Assembly: GCF_943734655.1 (NCBI RefSeq)
Contig: NC_071354.1
Location: forward strand, 31,462,847 to 31,526,846
Length of the DNA stretch: 64,000 bases
Source of the DNA: Sabethes cyaneus
Lineage: Eukaryota > Arthropoda > Insecta > Diptera > Culicidae
Reading direction: 5' to 3'
Part shown: piece by piece, positions 11,453 to 24,700 of the stretch
How the letters are laid out: each line of letters opens with the position of its first letter
Position numbering within the stretch: the stretch's first letter is position 1
Position numbers and translations under genes: made by a program
The notes under the pieces: model-generated
Told to the model about the DNA's origin: nothing
Seen by the model: the letters and a program-made list of their open reading frames with translations, nothing else
Database searches by the model: none

Positions 11453-13460
11453 GCTATATCAGCATATTTGTATACTTGGTACAGGTCGTGATTCATGCGT
11501 CTGCGCCACACTCCATTTTCCATTTTGCCACCAAGCATAGATCGCAGAATTTTACGCTCAAAAACCCCAAGCACTCGCCGATCAGTTTCCTTTAGCGTCC
11601 ATGATTCGTGTCCGTAAAGGGCCACCGGGAGGATTAGTGTTCTGTAGAGTGCCAGTTTTGTGCGAACTACGGGACTTCAGCTAGCTACGTAATCCGTAGA
11701 AAGCCCGATTCGCGGCTGCAACTCGCCGTTTCACTTCGCGGCTTACATCGTTATAACATGTCACGAGTGTACCACATATATAAATTCCTCCACTACTTCA
11801 TATCGTTCTCCATCTAACTCCACCTTGGCACCAACACCACTTGGGCTTCCACGTTCCCTACCAGCAAACATGTACTTCGTTTTGGCGGTGTTAATGGTAA
11901 GTCCCAATCTCGCCGCTTCCCTTTTAAAGGGCCTGAAGGCCTCTTCCACTGCTCTACGGTTGATTCCGGTGATATCGACGTCATCCGCAAAACCAAGAAG
12001 CATGTGAGATTTCGTGATGATAGTTCCATTCCTTTCCGCGTTTGCCCTTCGTAATGCACCTTCCAAGGAAATGTTGAATAGCAGGTTAGAGAGTGCATCC
12101 CCTTGCTTCAGTTCATCCAACGTCATGAAAGCAGCTGAGGCCTCACCCGCTATTCTAACGCATGATTTGGATCCGTTCAGCGTCGCACGAATCAGCGTAA
12201 CTAGTTTCGTCGGAAAACCATGTTGTAGCATTATCTGTCACAGCTCATTTCGTTTAACTGAATCGTACGCCGCTTCAAAGTCTACAAACAGATGGTGTGT
12301 CTGCAAGTTGTACACCCGGAACTTGTCTAGCAACTGACGCAGGATAATCCGATCCGATCCGTCGTGGAGCGACCTTCACGAAAACCAGCTCCGCTAACGG
12401 TCTCAGTCTGCAGAACAAGAAACGGGAAAGCACCTTGTAGGCAGAATTGAGCAATGTAATTCCTCGATAGTTTTTACACTCCAGTCGATGTCCCTTTTTG
12501 AAAATTGGGCAAATGAGGTCATCCAACCACTCCTTCGGCATTTGTTCTTCCTCCCAGATCCTGACAATCCCAGATCCATCCTTCCCAGCAGCCTTACCGT
12601 TTTTCAGCTCACTGATTGCCTTTTCAACCTCCTCCTGTGTTGGTGGCTCCACAGCTTGACCATCGCTTACAACTCCTATCCTGTCCCTGCTGATCTCCGC
12701 ATTTACCTCTCCATTCAACAGTGTCTAAAAGTGCTCCTTCCACCTGGCTGCTACCGCCGTTTTGTCGGTAAGCAGGTTGCCAGCACTATCATTGCACATC
12801 ACAGGCATGGCAAAATTCTTGCATCTCACCGTTTTATAGAAACTCCGTGTGTCGTTGCTGGCGTATCGCTCCTCTGCGCCGGCGAGCACGTGCTCCTCGT
12901 ACTCGCGTTTCTTTAGACGACGGATTCTTTTTTCCGCAGCTCCACTCCGAGTTGATGCCGCTCTCGAGCAAGCAAGCCAGCCCATGCCGGTTCATGGAGA
13001 GTTCGGACATTCCAGGTACCAAGTTTCCAATCGTTATCCTTTAATCGTTTGCTTGTCCCTTGCCGTGTCCTATACCGATTGTTCCGTCCTGAATTTCATT
13101 CTTCGTTGTTCATGGTAATTGAGTTTTTAGTATACTACCTCACCGGGGTCGCGATACCTACATCCCGCTGATGGGTCTGCCATCTTAGGTATAGCTTGCG
13201 GGATACAGCATTTCATATTCAGCCACCCGTTTCGAGACAGACACTGCGTGAGCCGCCCCTCACCTGGAGAACAGGCGCTCTAGTTCGCACCTCCTAGCTT
13301 AGTTGCTTCATTAAGTACATGAAACATTTCAGCGTAAGGCCATCGACCGTCATCATTTGACGGACAGATCTGCGTGGAGGCGCCAGGTAGGAGCTCTCAG
13401 CATGGCACCGAATATCACCTTTCCCTTCCTTTCTTCAGTGTACCAACATGCTCCCATAGA
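11453..13460 (-). pseudogene. RTE-like LINE copy with deleted endonuclease
   Basis: Reading 13460 to 11453: a 5' untranslated part contains GGCGCCTCCACG and GCTAGGAGGTGCG. The start of an endonuclease (LGTWNVRTLHEPAW) follows near 13040. Most of the endonuclease is missing, and the frame passes directly into the RT linker (about 12985-12725). Reverse transcriptase motifs NGKAAGKDGS and NYRGITLLNSAYKVLSR follow (12718-12275). Then come LKQGDALSNLLFN and the catalytic box GFADDVDI (12231-11761). The C-terminal block YGHESWTLKETDRRVLGVFE (11625-11453) is last. Several frame breaks separate these pieces. The layout matches RTE-type LINEs, whose endonucleases carry GTWNVRTL; the clade is inferred. 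Confidence 0.75.
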
Positions 13461-15600
13461 CTCGGGAAACTATCACAAAAATATAAAATTAGCTCAACTA
13501 ACCTGCTAGCCGTAATAAGATCTTGCAACTCGATGCACTAAACATTGCATTCTATAAGATCTATTACTTTTTCTATCGTTAATTACACTAAATGCTGCGA
13601 TTAGTGACCAATTAATATTCATCACTATATTTTTAATTTTTCGCCGTCGGTTTTTCATTAATTTTTTTCAGCCGTTTCAGTCGTCAAATCACTCGCAATA
13701 GTTAACTTGAGGCACAAAAAACTTTAATTTACCACCCGAACAGTTATTTAAAGAGATATTATAATCATTTTGCTCAAGTTGTTCACTTGAATTGATAGGA
13801 AAAACTTTACTTCGTTTCGAATGCAATTCCGAATCCATGACCGTCGTTGTTGACGTTGCCTAGGGAACGTACGTTTATATGGACTGTTTGTTGCCAACGT
13901 AAACATGTGAGCATGAAATTGACCAATTATTTTCGCTATTAAATTAAAGGTCGTAGAGTGTCGATAAAATACTTATAAAATTCACTGATAATAAAATTCA
14001 CCGTAAACAACATTTTGTGTGATAGAATTGCTGTCGGATCTAGTACAACAGCAAAAATAGATACGCGATTCTACATTTCATAGTTGTTCATAACTAGCAA
14101 CTCTATTCTCAACAAAACGATAGTGGCAACAAATACTGAAATCAGTAAAAAAGCAACTGGACTCTGACAACCTTCACCTTAAAAAATTCACTTTGTTTTT
14201 TTTCGAACCCCCCCCCCCCCCCCTTCCCCTTCAGTGACCCAACACCGGGAGGACAAAAATTTTAAAAAATATTTGAAATGGCCTAGTTCTGTTCACTCTT
14301 GTCCTAGAATAAATATCTATAAATTGTTGAATTTAAAATATATTTTTAAAGCATTCTCGTAACATGTAAATAGACTATTTCAGTTAGGTTTTTTTTTCTA
14401 CCCATTCACAGTCATAAGCGAACATACAGAAGTAATGTTCGCCTGTGCGCAGCTCAGTTCCAAATGTTCTAGATTTATTCCAGCAATGCTCTAATTGATG
14501 ATGGGAATTTTTTTTCTCCCGATTAAACTAACTGTACACTGTGTGTTCTTCCGTGAGCCTATCGATATTGTTAGTGATTAAGTAGTAGGTATAACAACGA
14601 CGTCTGATAGTTTCCTAAAACCTAATGGTGGTGGCGAATGTTTCATCCGCACCCCATAACTGGATATTTGTGTTGTTTGTTGGCGGCTTTCATCATTAAA
14701 CCTATCTAACTATGCTAGATATAAGCGAAAGAGCAAAACGGTTTTTTAAAATCAGTATGTTCAACAGTATCGCTACCTTATAGGGGGGTGATACAACCAA
14801 CGATTTTTTTTAATCGCCAACATTCTCGTTATCAAACGTTGAACGAAACTTATAATAACTATTGTTTTCCCGCGGATCAGCAGTTCGGTTCGGTGGTGGT
14901 TGCTCGGTCGGTAAAAGAAAAGCTCTCGAATTGTTCAGTTTTGCTTCGTTGCCTCATTCGTTTATTTAAACTGAAGTCATCATCGTGAAGCGATGCTGTG
15001 AATTTTAGTTGTGTTTTTGTGATTTTCTCCTGTGGTATATTAAAGAGCCGATGATACCTGTTACCGTTCAAGATGTGGCTTTTTGTTTAGTTGCCGATTC
15101 TGTTCATTAAAAACCGTTTATGCAATAATACTTTTTGGAGGGTGGGAGTGAGGGAGAGAGCATTTAATTGCTTGATTTGATTTCGATTTCCGTTAGAGAT
15201 TCTTGCGTCTACTTTCGAAGTTAGACAGATCGGTTAAGGTAATTCGATAATAATTGATTTCGACTCCGTCAATTGGCATCGATTGAGTAATTGAGACTTG
15301 TTCATAAATTGCTTTCTGTTAGAGAAGTAGGTTTGTACATAAGAAGGAAAAAATATTTTCAGATCAAATCGTACAACTATTCAACTAAAATAAATATCTA
15401 CATTGCCATGCTCAGTAAAAGGTGAACCGAAAGGCTACAGACCAGTGTGATGACTTCCTATGTGTATAATACGACCAAATTAAAAATCGCAAAAAAGATC
15501 GTTGTTCAACGTGGAGTGGAGTAATAACAAACCTCGAATGGATGCTTACCGAACGACGTAGCTTAGCGTAGCGTCTCCACAGCTCTCCACTCATGACGAG
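13461..15600. other. Unrecognised stretch downstream of the kinase gene
   Basis: No coding region or element was recognised. It holds a run of 16 C at 14208-14223 and a moderately GC-rich patch around 14870-15000 that could be a promoter of an unseen gene. The nearest AATAAA-type signal on the minus strand for the kinase gene (TTTATT on plus) is near 14961, about 650 bases past its stop; its use is unproven. Confidence 0.3.
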
Positions 15601-15615
15601 AGGTGAAAAAGCGCC

Positions 15616-15709
15616 TTAAGTTTCCAGCAGTATAGAAGCAGCGAGTTGAACACTCCAACCGGTCTTCAGTAGCGCTTCTTCGCACTTGGTACGGTTGGCC
15701 ACGCCGAGG
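15616..15709 (-). CDS. Ack: Ack exon 5: UBA C-terminus and stop
   Basis: Acceptor GATTACAG|CCTCGG at 15710/15709; stop TAA at 15618-15616. With the CG left over from exon 4, it encodes R then LGVANRTKCEEALLKTGW and VQLAASILLET, ending the protein at residue 1191. This is the family's usual C-terminal UBA end (L-G-L-x-x-R-x-x-C-x-x-x-L...W-x...A-A-x-x-L-L). Phase, reading frame and motif all fit, although the preceding intron is 10,135 bp. The exon was found by eye because it is too short for ORF detection. Confidence 0.85.
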
Positions 15710-18700
15710 CTGTAATCAAAAAAGAAAAGGAGTAAAGTAAAGTAAAATAATAACAATAATAATTCCTATCGACCAAATATTGCACAAAACAAAAATAATA
15801 TTTCCCGCTGCGATCGACGGCACCAGCTAGCTGCCCGTGACCACTGCGGCGGTTTCAGCCCACGGCACATCAGGAAGTGAATGACCACTTCATTAATTTT
15901 CCTGTGGTTCGTCGCCACCGTCGCCATTCAACCAGCGACGGATGACTGCCCGGCCCGTCCGCCCGCAGCCTACAGTGAACTTAATGGTGGTCACAACTTA
16001 TTAACCGCATGCTGTGGACAACCACTGCAGCACCGCTGCAGTGAAAATTATTCGCCCATTTTCTCCATGCAAAAAAAATATATTAATCATCTGAACCCAT
16101 GAAAAGCTGAAAGGAAACCATCCACTGAATGAATGAATGGCGCGATGCTCTCGGGCCGACGAAAGACATCTGCATTAGCAATATCGATTACTTCATTAGT
16201 TTTTTGATCGGGTGGAGGAGGTGTCTCAACCGTGAAGGCAAGCTTTTCAAAAGTCAATAGAAAAGCAAAAGCATAGAAAAGGCTTCATTCCCTCTTTCAT
16301 GCTAGGGGTTTGTTTCGCCCAATTGAAAATGAAAACAAATACCATCGAGATATCGAAGTTTCATAAGCGCCTTAAGAAGAGTGTCTGGCAATTAGTGAAA
16401 GCTTCACTAAATGCTAGACACTTATCTGGTCAATTTTTCCAAAAACGTACCCACTTCAGACCTCACGAAATTTGAAATTTTCCTTTTTACATAAAGCTCG
16501 TAACCTCAAACGTAGGTAAGTGGTCGGCTGTTTCATTTTCTCAACCTTGATGCGTACACGCACGCACGCACTAACCGACAGATCAACAGCAGCGGTCAGT
16601 TAAACTTTAGGTTCAACTTTTCAGTTTCAGTTCAACTCGGTGAAAAGGTGTGGTCATCACTCGACTCGGGTAAATAAATAAATTTAGCAGCCCCATGATG
16701 ATGGAAACGATTATCATCAGTTTGTTTCGATTTTATTTATTTGTACCGTTCATCCTTCGATTCGATCGGACAGGTAGTTGTTGTTTGGTAAGCTTGGGTT
16801 TTGTTTTATTATTGTTGTGTTTACAACTGACATAACATATACGCGCCACAAGTTGCGGATTTTTTTTTGCATAACAAGTTTTGACTTTTCCCAACAGCCG
16901 CCGGGCAAGTATTGATGTGCCAGTTGGATTTATGTACAAATTGATGGCTCGCAGTACGCAAAGCTGACAGCCAGTTACTCATCTATAATTTTAATAGGTC
17001 AATGAGGTTTCTGGTAGTAAATTCCTCATGGAGATCGAATAATAAAGCCACGGTGCTCCTCTGACTGTAAAAAATAAGCCATCAAAACGGCAAATGCCAG
17101 TTGGTTTGTATTGTCATCCTCTTGAGTCAAATTTGAAAAAAAAAAAACTAGTTGGGCAAATTTTTTAGTTACGCTCTTTTGAAGTTTTAAAGGGCAGATT
17201 GTTCATGTAAATCAAGGAAAAAAATCTAAAATAGCACTTCTAAAATGAGCATAAATCGCCGTAGATATTGATTTTTTGTTAAATGTTATCTGTTATGTTA
17301 AATGTTATAAATCTTTTTTAGTGGGTTTTTATCAAATTTCTCCTAAAAAGTGTAGTAAAGTTGATTGCTTTTATCTACCACTTTGAAGCTCTAGTACTGT
17401 TCTACAATTCGTTCTTTGCGATGAAATTTTTATCTCACTTAGTTGCGTGCAATTCAATTTTAAACGTGTTGAGTGTTAAATTAGTTTCTGAAAACTGCAC
17501 GAATTCATACATAGCGCATAGCACACTAGATCACCACAAGTGACGGTTGCCGAAATCTTTACACCGTTTTTGTTTTTGACGTGGGACTACGTCTTTCTTT
17601 ACTATACTGGGACTGGGTAGCACTTTGTGAAAACGAAAGTGTAACGTGAATGAAAGATTTCAAATGCTAATAACTACTAAAATACTGAACGAAACTGTAC
17701 AATTTATATGTCGATGGATGGATAAAATGATCAGCAATTTTATGGAGGGGGTAAGAGAACAAGGTCACAAACGAGTTGAACTAAGATTATTGAAACATGT
17801 CAAGCTACGCCTAATCATATTTAATAATCTGTGGACTAGTCATTCATTACTATTTCAAATTTTATGATGCACACAAGTGATTTTTAAAAGAAATCTCTAT
17901 GTCTCAATGGTTGCAGGCATTGTACTTATGAACCCCCGTCCACGTATTTTCAAAGCGACCATTGCCAATGAAGAATTGAATCTGAATATTTCGCTTTTCT
18001 CTTTTAAACATTCACGTAAACAATGGCACTCACAAATTCTTATGAACATACATATGCCAGAAATGCAGTTGCCATTAGGCTTTGATCTAATGATCTGATA
18101 TAGTCCTACGTCACCCTTTTGTATAACCCTTAGGGCTGTATACCTTGTAGTTTTTAACCTGATTTAGTTCCAATCCGACCACTGAATAAACAAACATTTT
18201 CGGGAGAATAAACAAACGTTACCGGGTTGTCAGTTTATTGTTAATAGCGGGGTTGAAACTGTAGAAAGACCCAGTGCGAACCCGACGTCCAAAAAGTTCG
18301 TTTTGACAGCCGTTCGATTGGAACTAGGGCGAACCTAGATTGGACCTGAGCAAAAATATAAACGCTATTAGTCATGGTCGACAAAAAAAAATGGATGTCG
18401 GTATGTTCTTCAGCTCTTTCGTAGACTTGGCGATAAGCTGCTTTTTCGTTGTACTGAAATTAATTATTGAAGTACAGCAGTCCCCCCAATAACGCGGTTT
18501 CGAATAAGAACGTTTCCAATAAGGACGGTCTCGAGTGATTCCATTAACGCGGTCGAACGTCCTTATTGGAGTCTACGTAGCATATAGGGATTGACTTAAT
18601 TGGGTCCAACATGGAATAACTCGTGATCCTGGCCGTATAGAAGGTTGGTGTCTTCGACAAAATTGTTCAGTACATCAACGGGTTTTCATTGGATTATATT

Positions 18701-21700
18701 ATTGTGAAATTGTCTCACTACGTGGCGCTAGCGTATATGTAATACTGTTATATATCTTGCTATATATGGCTATATCTTGCGCTGCTGACTATCTAGAAAG
18801 TTGCGGTCTTCGGGAAGGTTGTTCAAATGACTACCACCTCCTAAATGACATGGAAAATAGCGCAGAACTGAATCACTACGTGGCGCTAGTGTATCTGTAA
18901 TGTGCTTAGACAGGCTGTATCTTGCTCTGCGGACTATCTAAAAAGTTGGAGTCTTCTGGAAGGTTACTCAAATGACTGCCACCTTCAAGATAGTAGGGAA
19001 AATAGCGCAGAACTCACTCGTGGCGCGTATATGTAGTATTCTTATACAGGCCGTATCTTGCGATGCTGAACGCTCAATACTCAATTTTATTCTCTAGCAA
19101 CATTTACTGGCTGCAAAAAAAAATCTATCGTGCTAATCTACCAACTATTAATGCTACTTCCTAAATGGTCAGAAAAATCCTATCAACTCACTTATTCAAT
19201 TAGTCTCAGTCACGTTAACACATTTCCAGCTACTTTTTAAACATTCTTAATGATTCATGATTGCATTTTTATCACATTTTTTTTAATCGAAACTTGTAAC
19301 AACTTAATAGGCATTTATGTCACACAGCATTAATAATGGGAAGTCAACGGCATACGTAATGTTACTTTTAGTAAATCAGCTTTCTCGTGTTGCAGTATTA
19401 TTTTCATGTTTGTTGCAAGTTAAATGCGAATAGTGAAAAAAATCTAATGAATTTCATCGACTGCCAACGTTATATTTTACTGAGTATCTTTGAAAGCGAC
19501 CAGCATAGTGTTAAATTACGAGCAAAATATTAGCTAATTTTCCAACTAGTTAAATAACCACTGTCACTTAAACAACCTTTCCGAAGAAAGCAACTTCTTA
19601 TACTTTACCAAAATCATGAGTTATGGGAAACACAAAAAAATCACAAATACACTAGCGCCGTCCGTTGAGTCAATTCTCCATTATTTTCCATACTATCTTG
19701 AAGGTGGCAGGCTTTTGAGTAACCTTCCCGATGACCGCAACTTTCTAGATAGTCGACAGCGCAAGATACAACCTGTCTAAGCATATTACATATACACTGG
19801 CGCCACGCAGTGAGTCAGTTCTGCGCTATTTCCCATGCCATCTTGTAGGTGGTAGTCATTTCAGAAATCTTCCTGAAGACCACAACTTTCTAGAAAGGCG
19901 CAAGATACAGCCTATACAAAAATATTACATATACGCTAGCGCCACGTAGTGAGACAATTCCGAATTATCGGAAAGCCCTCGATCTGCTGAACAACTTTGT
20001 CGAAGATACCAATGCTCTATACGATCAGGATCACGAGTTATTCCATGTTGGAACCAATTAGGTCAATTCCCATATGCTACGTAGACTCCAGTAACACGGT
20101 TTCCATTAACGCGGTCCCTATTAGCGTCCTTATTGGGGGGATTACTGTATGGATATCCTCTGCGTAAGGTTCGCCTAAAAATTTTCTAGCGATCGCAACC
20201 AGCGCACGTTAAAAGGGCTGGAGGTCTTCGATACAACGATTAACTTTAACCAGTTTACCTCCTCCGCTGATCTCCGCTTCGCTTGGCAGCCGAGGCCAGG
20301 TCCAGCCAAAAGACCACGTCCCTTTTCGCGCGACACTTTTTGCTAAAAGCTGTAACACAGGCATTCGGCAAGCACTTCGTGCTGCATATCACCCCGTTCC
20401 CCGCAAGCCCTGAAAGAAACGAAGACGAAAGACGAGTGCTAAGAACGATCTTTGGCGGCGTATAGGAGAACGGAGTATGGAGACAGAGGATGAACTATGA
20501 ACTGGCACAGCGCTATGGCGAACCCTGTATCCGAAAGGACGGATACGATGAGCATGGCATGTTGCAAGAATGCTGGACAACTACCCTACAAAGATGCTGT
20601 TTGTTTCAAATCTAGTAGGAACAAGATAACCAGGAGCACAGCGTGTAAGATGGTTAGACCAGATGGAGCGAGACCTGGCGGAGAGTACACCTTATGCGGT
20701 TCTTCTCTAGCATTACGAGCATACGTTCCCAGCGGCGGACTGAATCCAGTTTGATCCGCGGATCCCCCAACTTGGGTAAAGAGGAACGTTATACAAACTT
20801 TAATAAGCGTTGCTTCAATGACCCACCCTTGCCTAATTTTCCACTCTTTCCTCTTCACGCCTTGTCTCGCTTTGGAAAGACTATCAACACTTTTGTTGCA
20901 TTACTCTGTTCTACCGTTTCCTCCGTCGGTCGTAAAAAACTACCACAATAAAAAATTAATTAAAACCTGACCTCATTACAAAGATCAAGACAAACACAAG
21001 AAGTTGGTCTAATCTAGGAATGCCCAAAACAGATAGTAGTGTACCAGCACCTACTCTCCAAGAGCTCTACAAACAGAGCAGAGAAACGTTGACAGCGGCG
21101 TATAAAACAACTTGAGTCAAATTAGGGCCCCTCTTCTTCTGGCTACGCCGTGCAGAACAAGCTGGTAGCTATCAACGTGTGCAACATTCATCTGACTTAC
21201 GTTCGACTGCAGCTTGATAGAGCCTCCGATATCACCGTCCTTAGCAGAAAAACATGGCGGACACTAGGAAGTCCAGCGCTGGTATCAGCTACTGTCATCG
21301 CTAAAGCAGCTTCCGGCGATATCCTATCAATGGACGGCGAATTCAATGCCGATGTAACTATCGCTGGAACTATATCAGAAAAGCGGTTATTCGTGTTTCT
21401 GAACTGCAACTGAATCTTCTTGGATTCGACATTTTCCGGTGCGGGTCTAATCGACAGAATCTGCAACCAGATTTCTACAACTTTCATGATCGTAGTTGAC
21501 TCATATTCCGAGTGGGTCGAAATCGTAAGAACTAGATCGCCATCCTGCGTGATCTCTTCGCACGATTTGGAATACCGGAGACACTAGTCAGCGACAAGGA
21601 CTCACAGTTCACCAGTGCAGCAGAGTTTGCATAGTTTTACCTCGAGAATAATATTGACCACATCAACATGGCTCCCTAACACTCAAAATCGAACGGTCGA

Positions 21701-24700
21701 GCAGAACCTTTTGTCGGCACTTTAAAGCGAGGGTTTAAAAAATCAAGAGGGAAGAGAAACACTTCAGATGGCTTTGAACAAATTTTCAACAAAGTTTATT
21801 TCACACACCAAGTTCCCCAAGAAGGTACTGCTGTGGCTGACAATCAACGAGAAGGGGATGTCAAAGCCGCTCTTCTTTCGCTCCGGACTGGCCGTGAACG
21901 GGGAAATTTATAGTACGAAGTGCCTGCCAGGAGTTGCGTCGTTCATCAAGAAATACCATATGGGCAAAGACGTGGTATACTGGCCGGATCAGGCGTCGGC
22001 CCAGTAAGATCTACTCTGTGTGGCAGGTGGAAAGTACCTGCGAACAATATATGCGCCAACAAAGGGGTGGCACACGGTTATCGGCTAACAGCAACTCCGA
22101 CACGCCAATCCGCGGATCACAGCATGCGTTGGTAATTCTACGGTTTAAAGCATGCTAGGGAATCCCTTGATAGAATCGGTCTCTTTTCCTGCTGGACCGT
22201 CAACGAGATAAGGTGTGTGATTGATATACTTCCTGCGCTACCAGGCAAGCTACACATACTCCAACAATTTTGTCGTGAAAACCGAGGAGGAATTGATTAA
22301 TTAAAAGAAGAAAGAACTCAAAAGCATGCCTACACGCATGTTTTCGTCCGCCATGGCGAATGTTCCAGTTAACTGCCGGCAAGCTTGCCATTTCCTCACT
22401 CATTGTGCAAAAAGTGCACCTATTTTGTTCAATACAATGAGCAGAGCTGCTGCCACAAATGAGAAATCCATCCACGCAAAGCGAAACAGGCCAAAAATGA
22501 AGAGAATTATAAACAAACTTTAGTTTCTGAGGAGGACTCATCCCTGACTGTCGGAAGGTCGCTCGCAAGGGCGTAGAATTTTTTCGCATGTAAGCTAATA
22601 TAATTACGTTCCATGGGAAATTTATAAAACTCAATTAGCTGTCTTAGTTTCTTTTAATTACTATCCGAAAAAGTCCATTTTTAATGCACACGTTAAATGA
22701 ATTGTTTTGATGGGTAGAAAACTGAGAAAGACAAACATTATCAGCAGTTCAGTAGTTATGTCCTGAGAAAGAGAAGCCAGCTGGGATTGTTTTTGTGCAA
22801 GCATCCAAGGATTCGTAGGGACACTCCGAGCGAGAAGTGTAAGTGAATCTGACGCTGGTCACGAAGAATGTACCATTGGTCATTGGCGTGTTCAACCGGA
22901 TGCAGCTGCGGACTCCTTTTTTTTTTTTTTTTTAACGAGTAGGGAAATCTGCTATCAGACACCTGAGAAGACAACTCAGGGAGTGGGGTTTGGTATCCCG
23001 ACCCCCCTACTGGGGCGTGAGGATCCAGACCCACTAAAACCCTACTCGAGTCTCCAGCCTCAATCCCCCCTGGAACCACCTTACCGGTATTACTTCAGGG
23101 AGGGGCTATTGTGCTTAACGCACACTCTTAGATAACTACTGGACTATGGTAGTTAGGCTGTTTATTCGCCGTTGATCGGCTTTCCAGCGGTTTTGTAGCT
23201 CAAGTACGATCTGGGTAGCAGCCGCATTGACCGCACCCCAGACGTCCGAGCTAGAACACATCCTTTGGACTAAGTTATCCGGAGTAGTGTCCTGTCCGCT
23301 AACTGCCATCATGTTGCTTCTCACGCCCGCGAAACGAGGGCATATGAAGAAAGCATGTTCTGCAGTTTCCTCGACGTCCGCGCATTCCGGACACTCGGGG
23401 GACTCCGCATGCCCAAATTTGTGCAGATACTGTCTAAAACAACCATGTCCTGACAGAATCTGTGTCAGGTGGAAGTTGACTTCGCCATGGCGCCTGTTGA
23501 CCCATCCGGATAGTTCCGGGATAAGTCGATGTGTCCACCGGCCTTTTGTGGAATCAGACCATGCCCGCTGCCATGTGATCATCGAGGCCGATCTTGTGGT
23601 ACTCCGTATACCTCTAGTTCCACGTTGGTTGAAGCACTCTACGGCCTCGCTGATGATGATACCACTAGGCATCATACCCGCTAAGACGCAGATTGCGTCA
23701 TGTGAAACTGTGCGATACGCACTCGCCACTCTTAAGCACATGAGACGATAGGTGCTTTCCAGCTTGGCTAGATAGCTTTTGGTACCTAACGCCGATGACC
23801 ACACCGGCCCGCCATACCTGAGTATGGACTGGACCACGTTGGCTAAAAGCCTTCGCTTGCTGCCATATACCGCAGAGCTATTAGACATCATACGAGACAA
23901 TGCCGAAATAGCTGTGGAAGCCTTCTTGCAGGCATAGTCGACGTGGCTCCCGAACTTGAGCTTGTCGTCGACCATGACTCCAAGGAGTTTTAAGGACCGC
24001 GTTGACGAAATAGTGCAGTCCCCGACGCTGATATTTGCTTGCTGCACCGACTTGCGGTTGTTCACCACAATAACCTCCGTTTTATGATGCGCTAGGTCCA
24101 GTTTCCTGGATCGCATCCAATCTTCAACGATGCTTATAGAGTGGGCAGCCGTCAACTCAACCTCTCTGATAGATTCGCCGTAGACTTCCAAGGTGATATC
24201 GTCCGCAAAGCTGCGGACTGCTTGGAGAGACCCATTCGTACATCTGGTAAAAGTCAGTAGGTTACGGCGGTCTGGACACGTTACAAGGACAACTGCCGCA
24301 CAACTGTGCGATGAAAACTGTTCTCTTAAACTAAGCTCAAGAAGAGCACAGCACAAACAGAGAGGCCTAAAGCTCGAGTTGGTTTGGAGGAGACTTGCAA
24401 CAGCTAAGACCCCTGGATCATTCGAAAGCGACGACTGCTTGAAACAGTATGACCGAATGCTAAAAGTATAAAGAATTGTAGTAGGCATTTGATGAGAAGA
24501 TAAGTTCATTTGTTTACATCATAACGTCATTAGAACAAGCCGGTTGCGAAACAAACCTGCACGTGGGCAATAAAATTCCACAACTATGCGCTCGTTAATT
24601 GACTGTACTATTAAATTATCCCAATTTCCACAATTCTGAAATGATTTGAAGAACATCTGCCATTGCTCAGAGGTGGCAGGCAGCTGATCCTAAAACTGCT

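Noticed and set aside
21130..21797. Endogenous retrovirus or virus-derived sequence
   Set aside because: Protease and integrase remnants fit a Ty3/gypsy LTR retrotransposon; no envelope or RNA-virus genes were recognised anywhere in the window.
22200..22634. 144-codon minus-strand ORF
   Set aside because: Antisense shadow of the mariner transposase C-terminus and an insertion within it.
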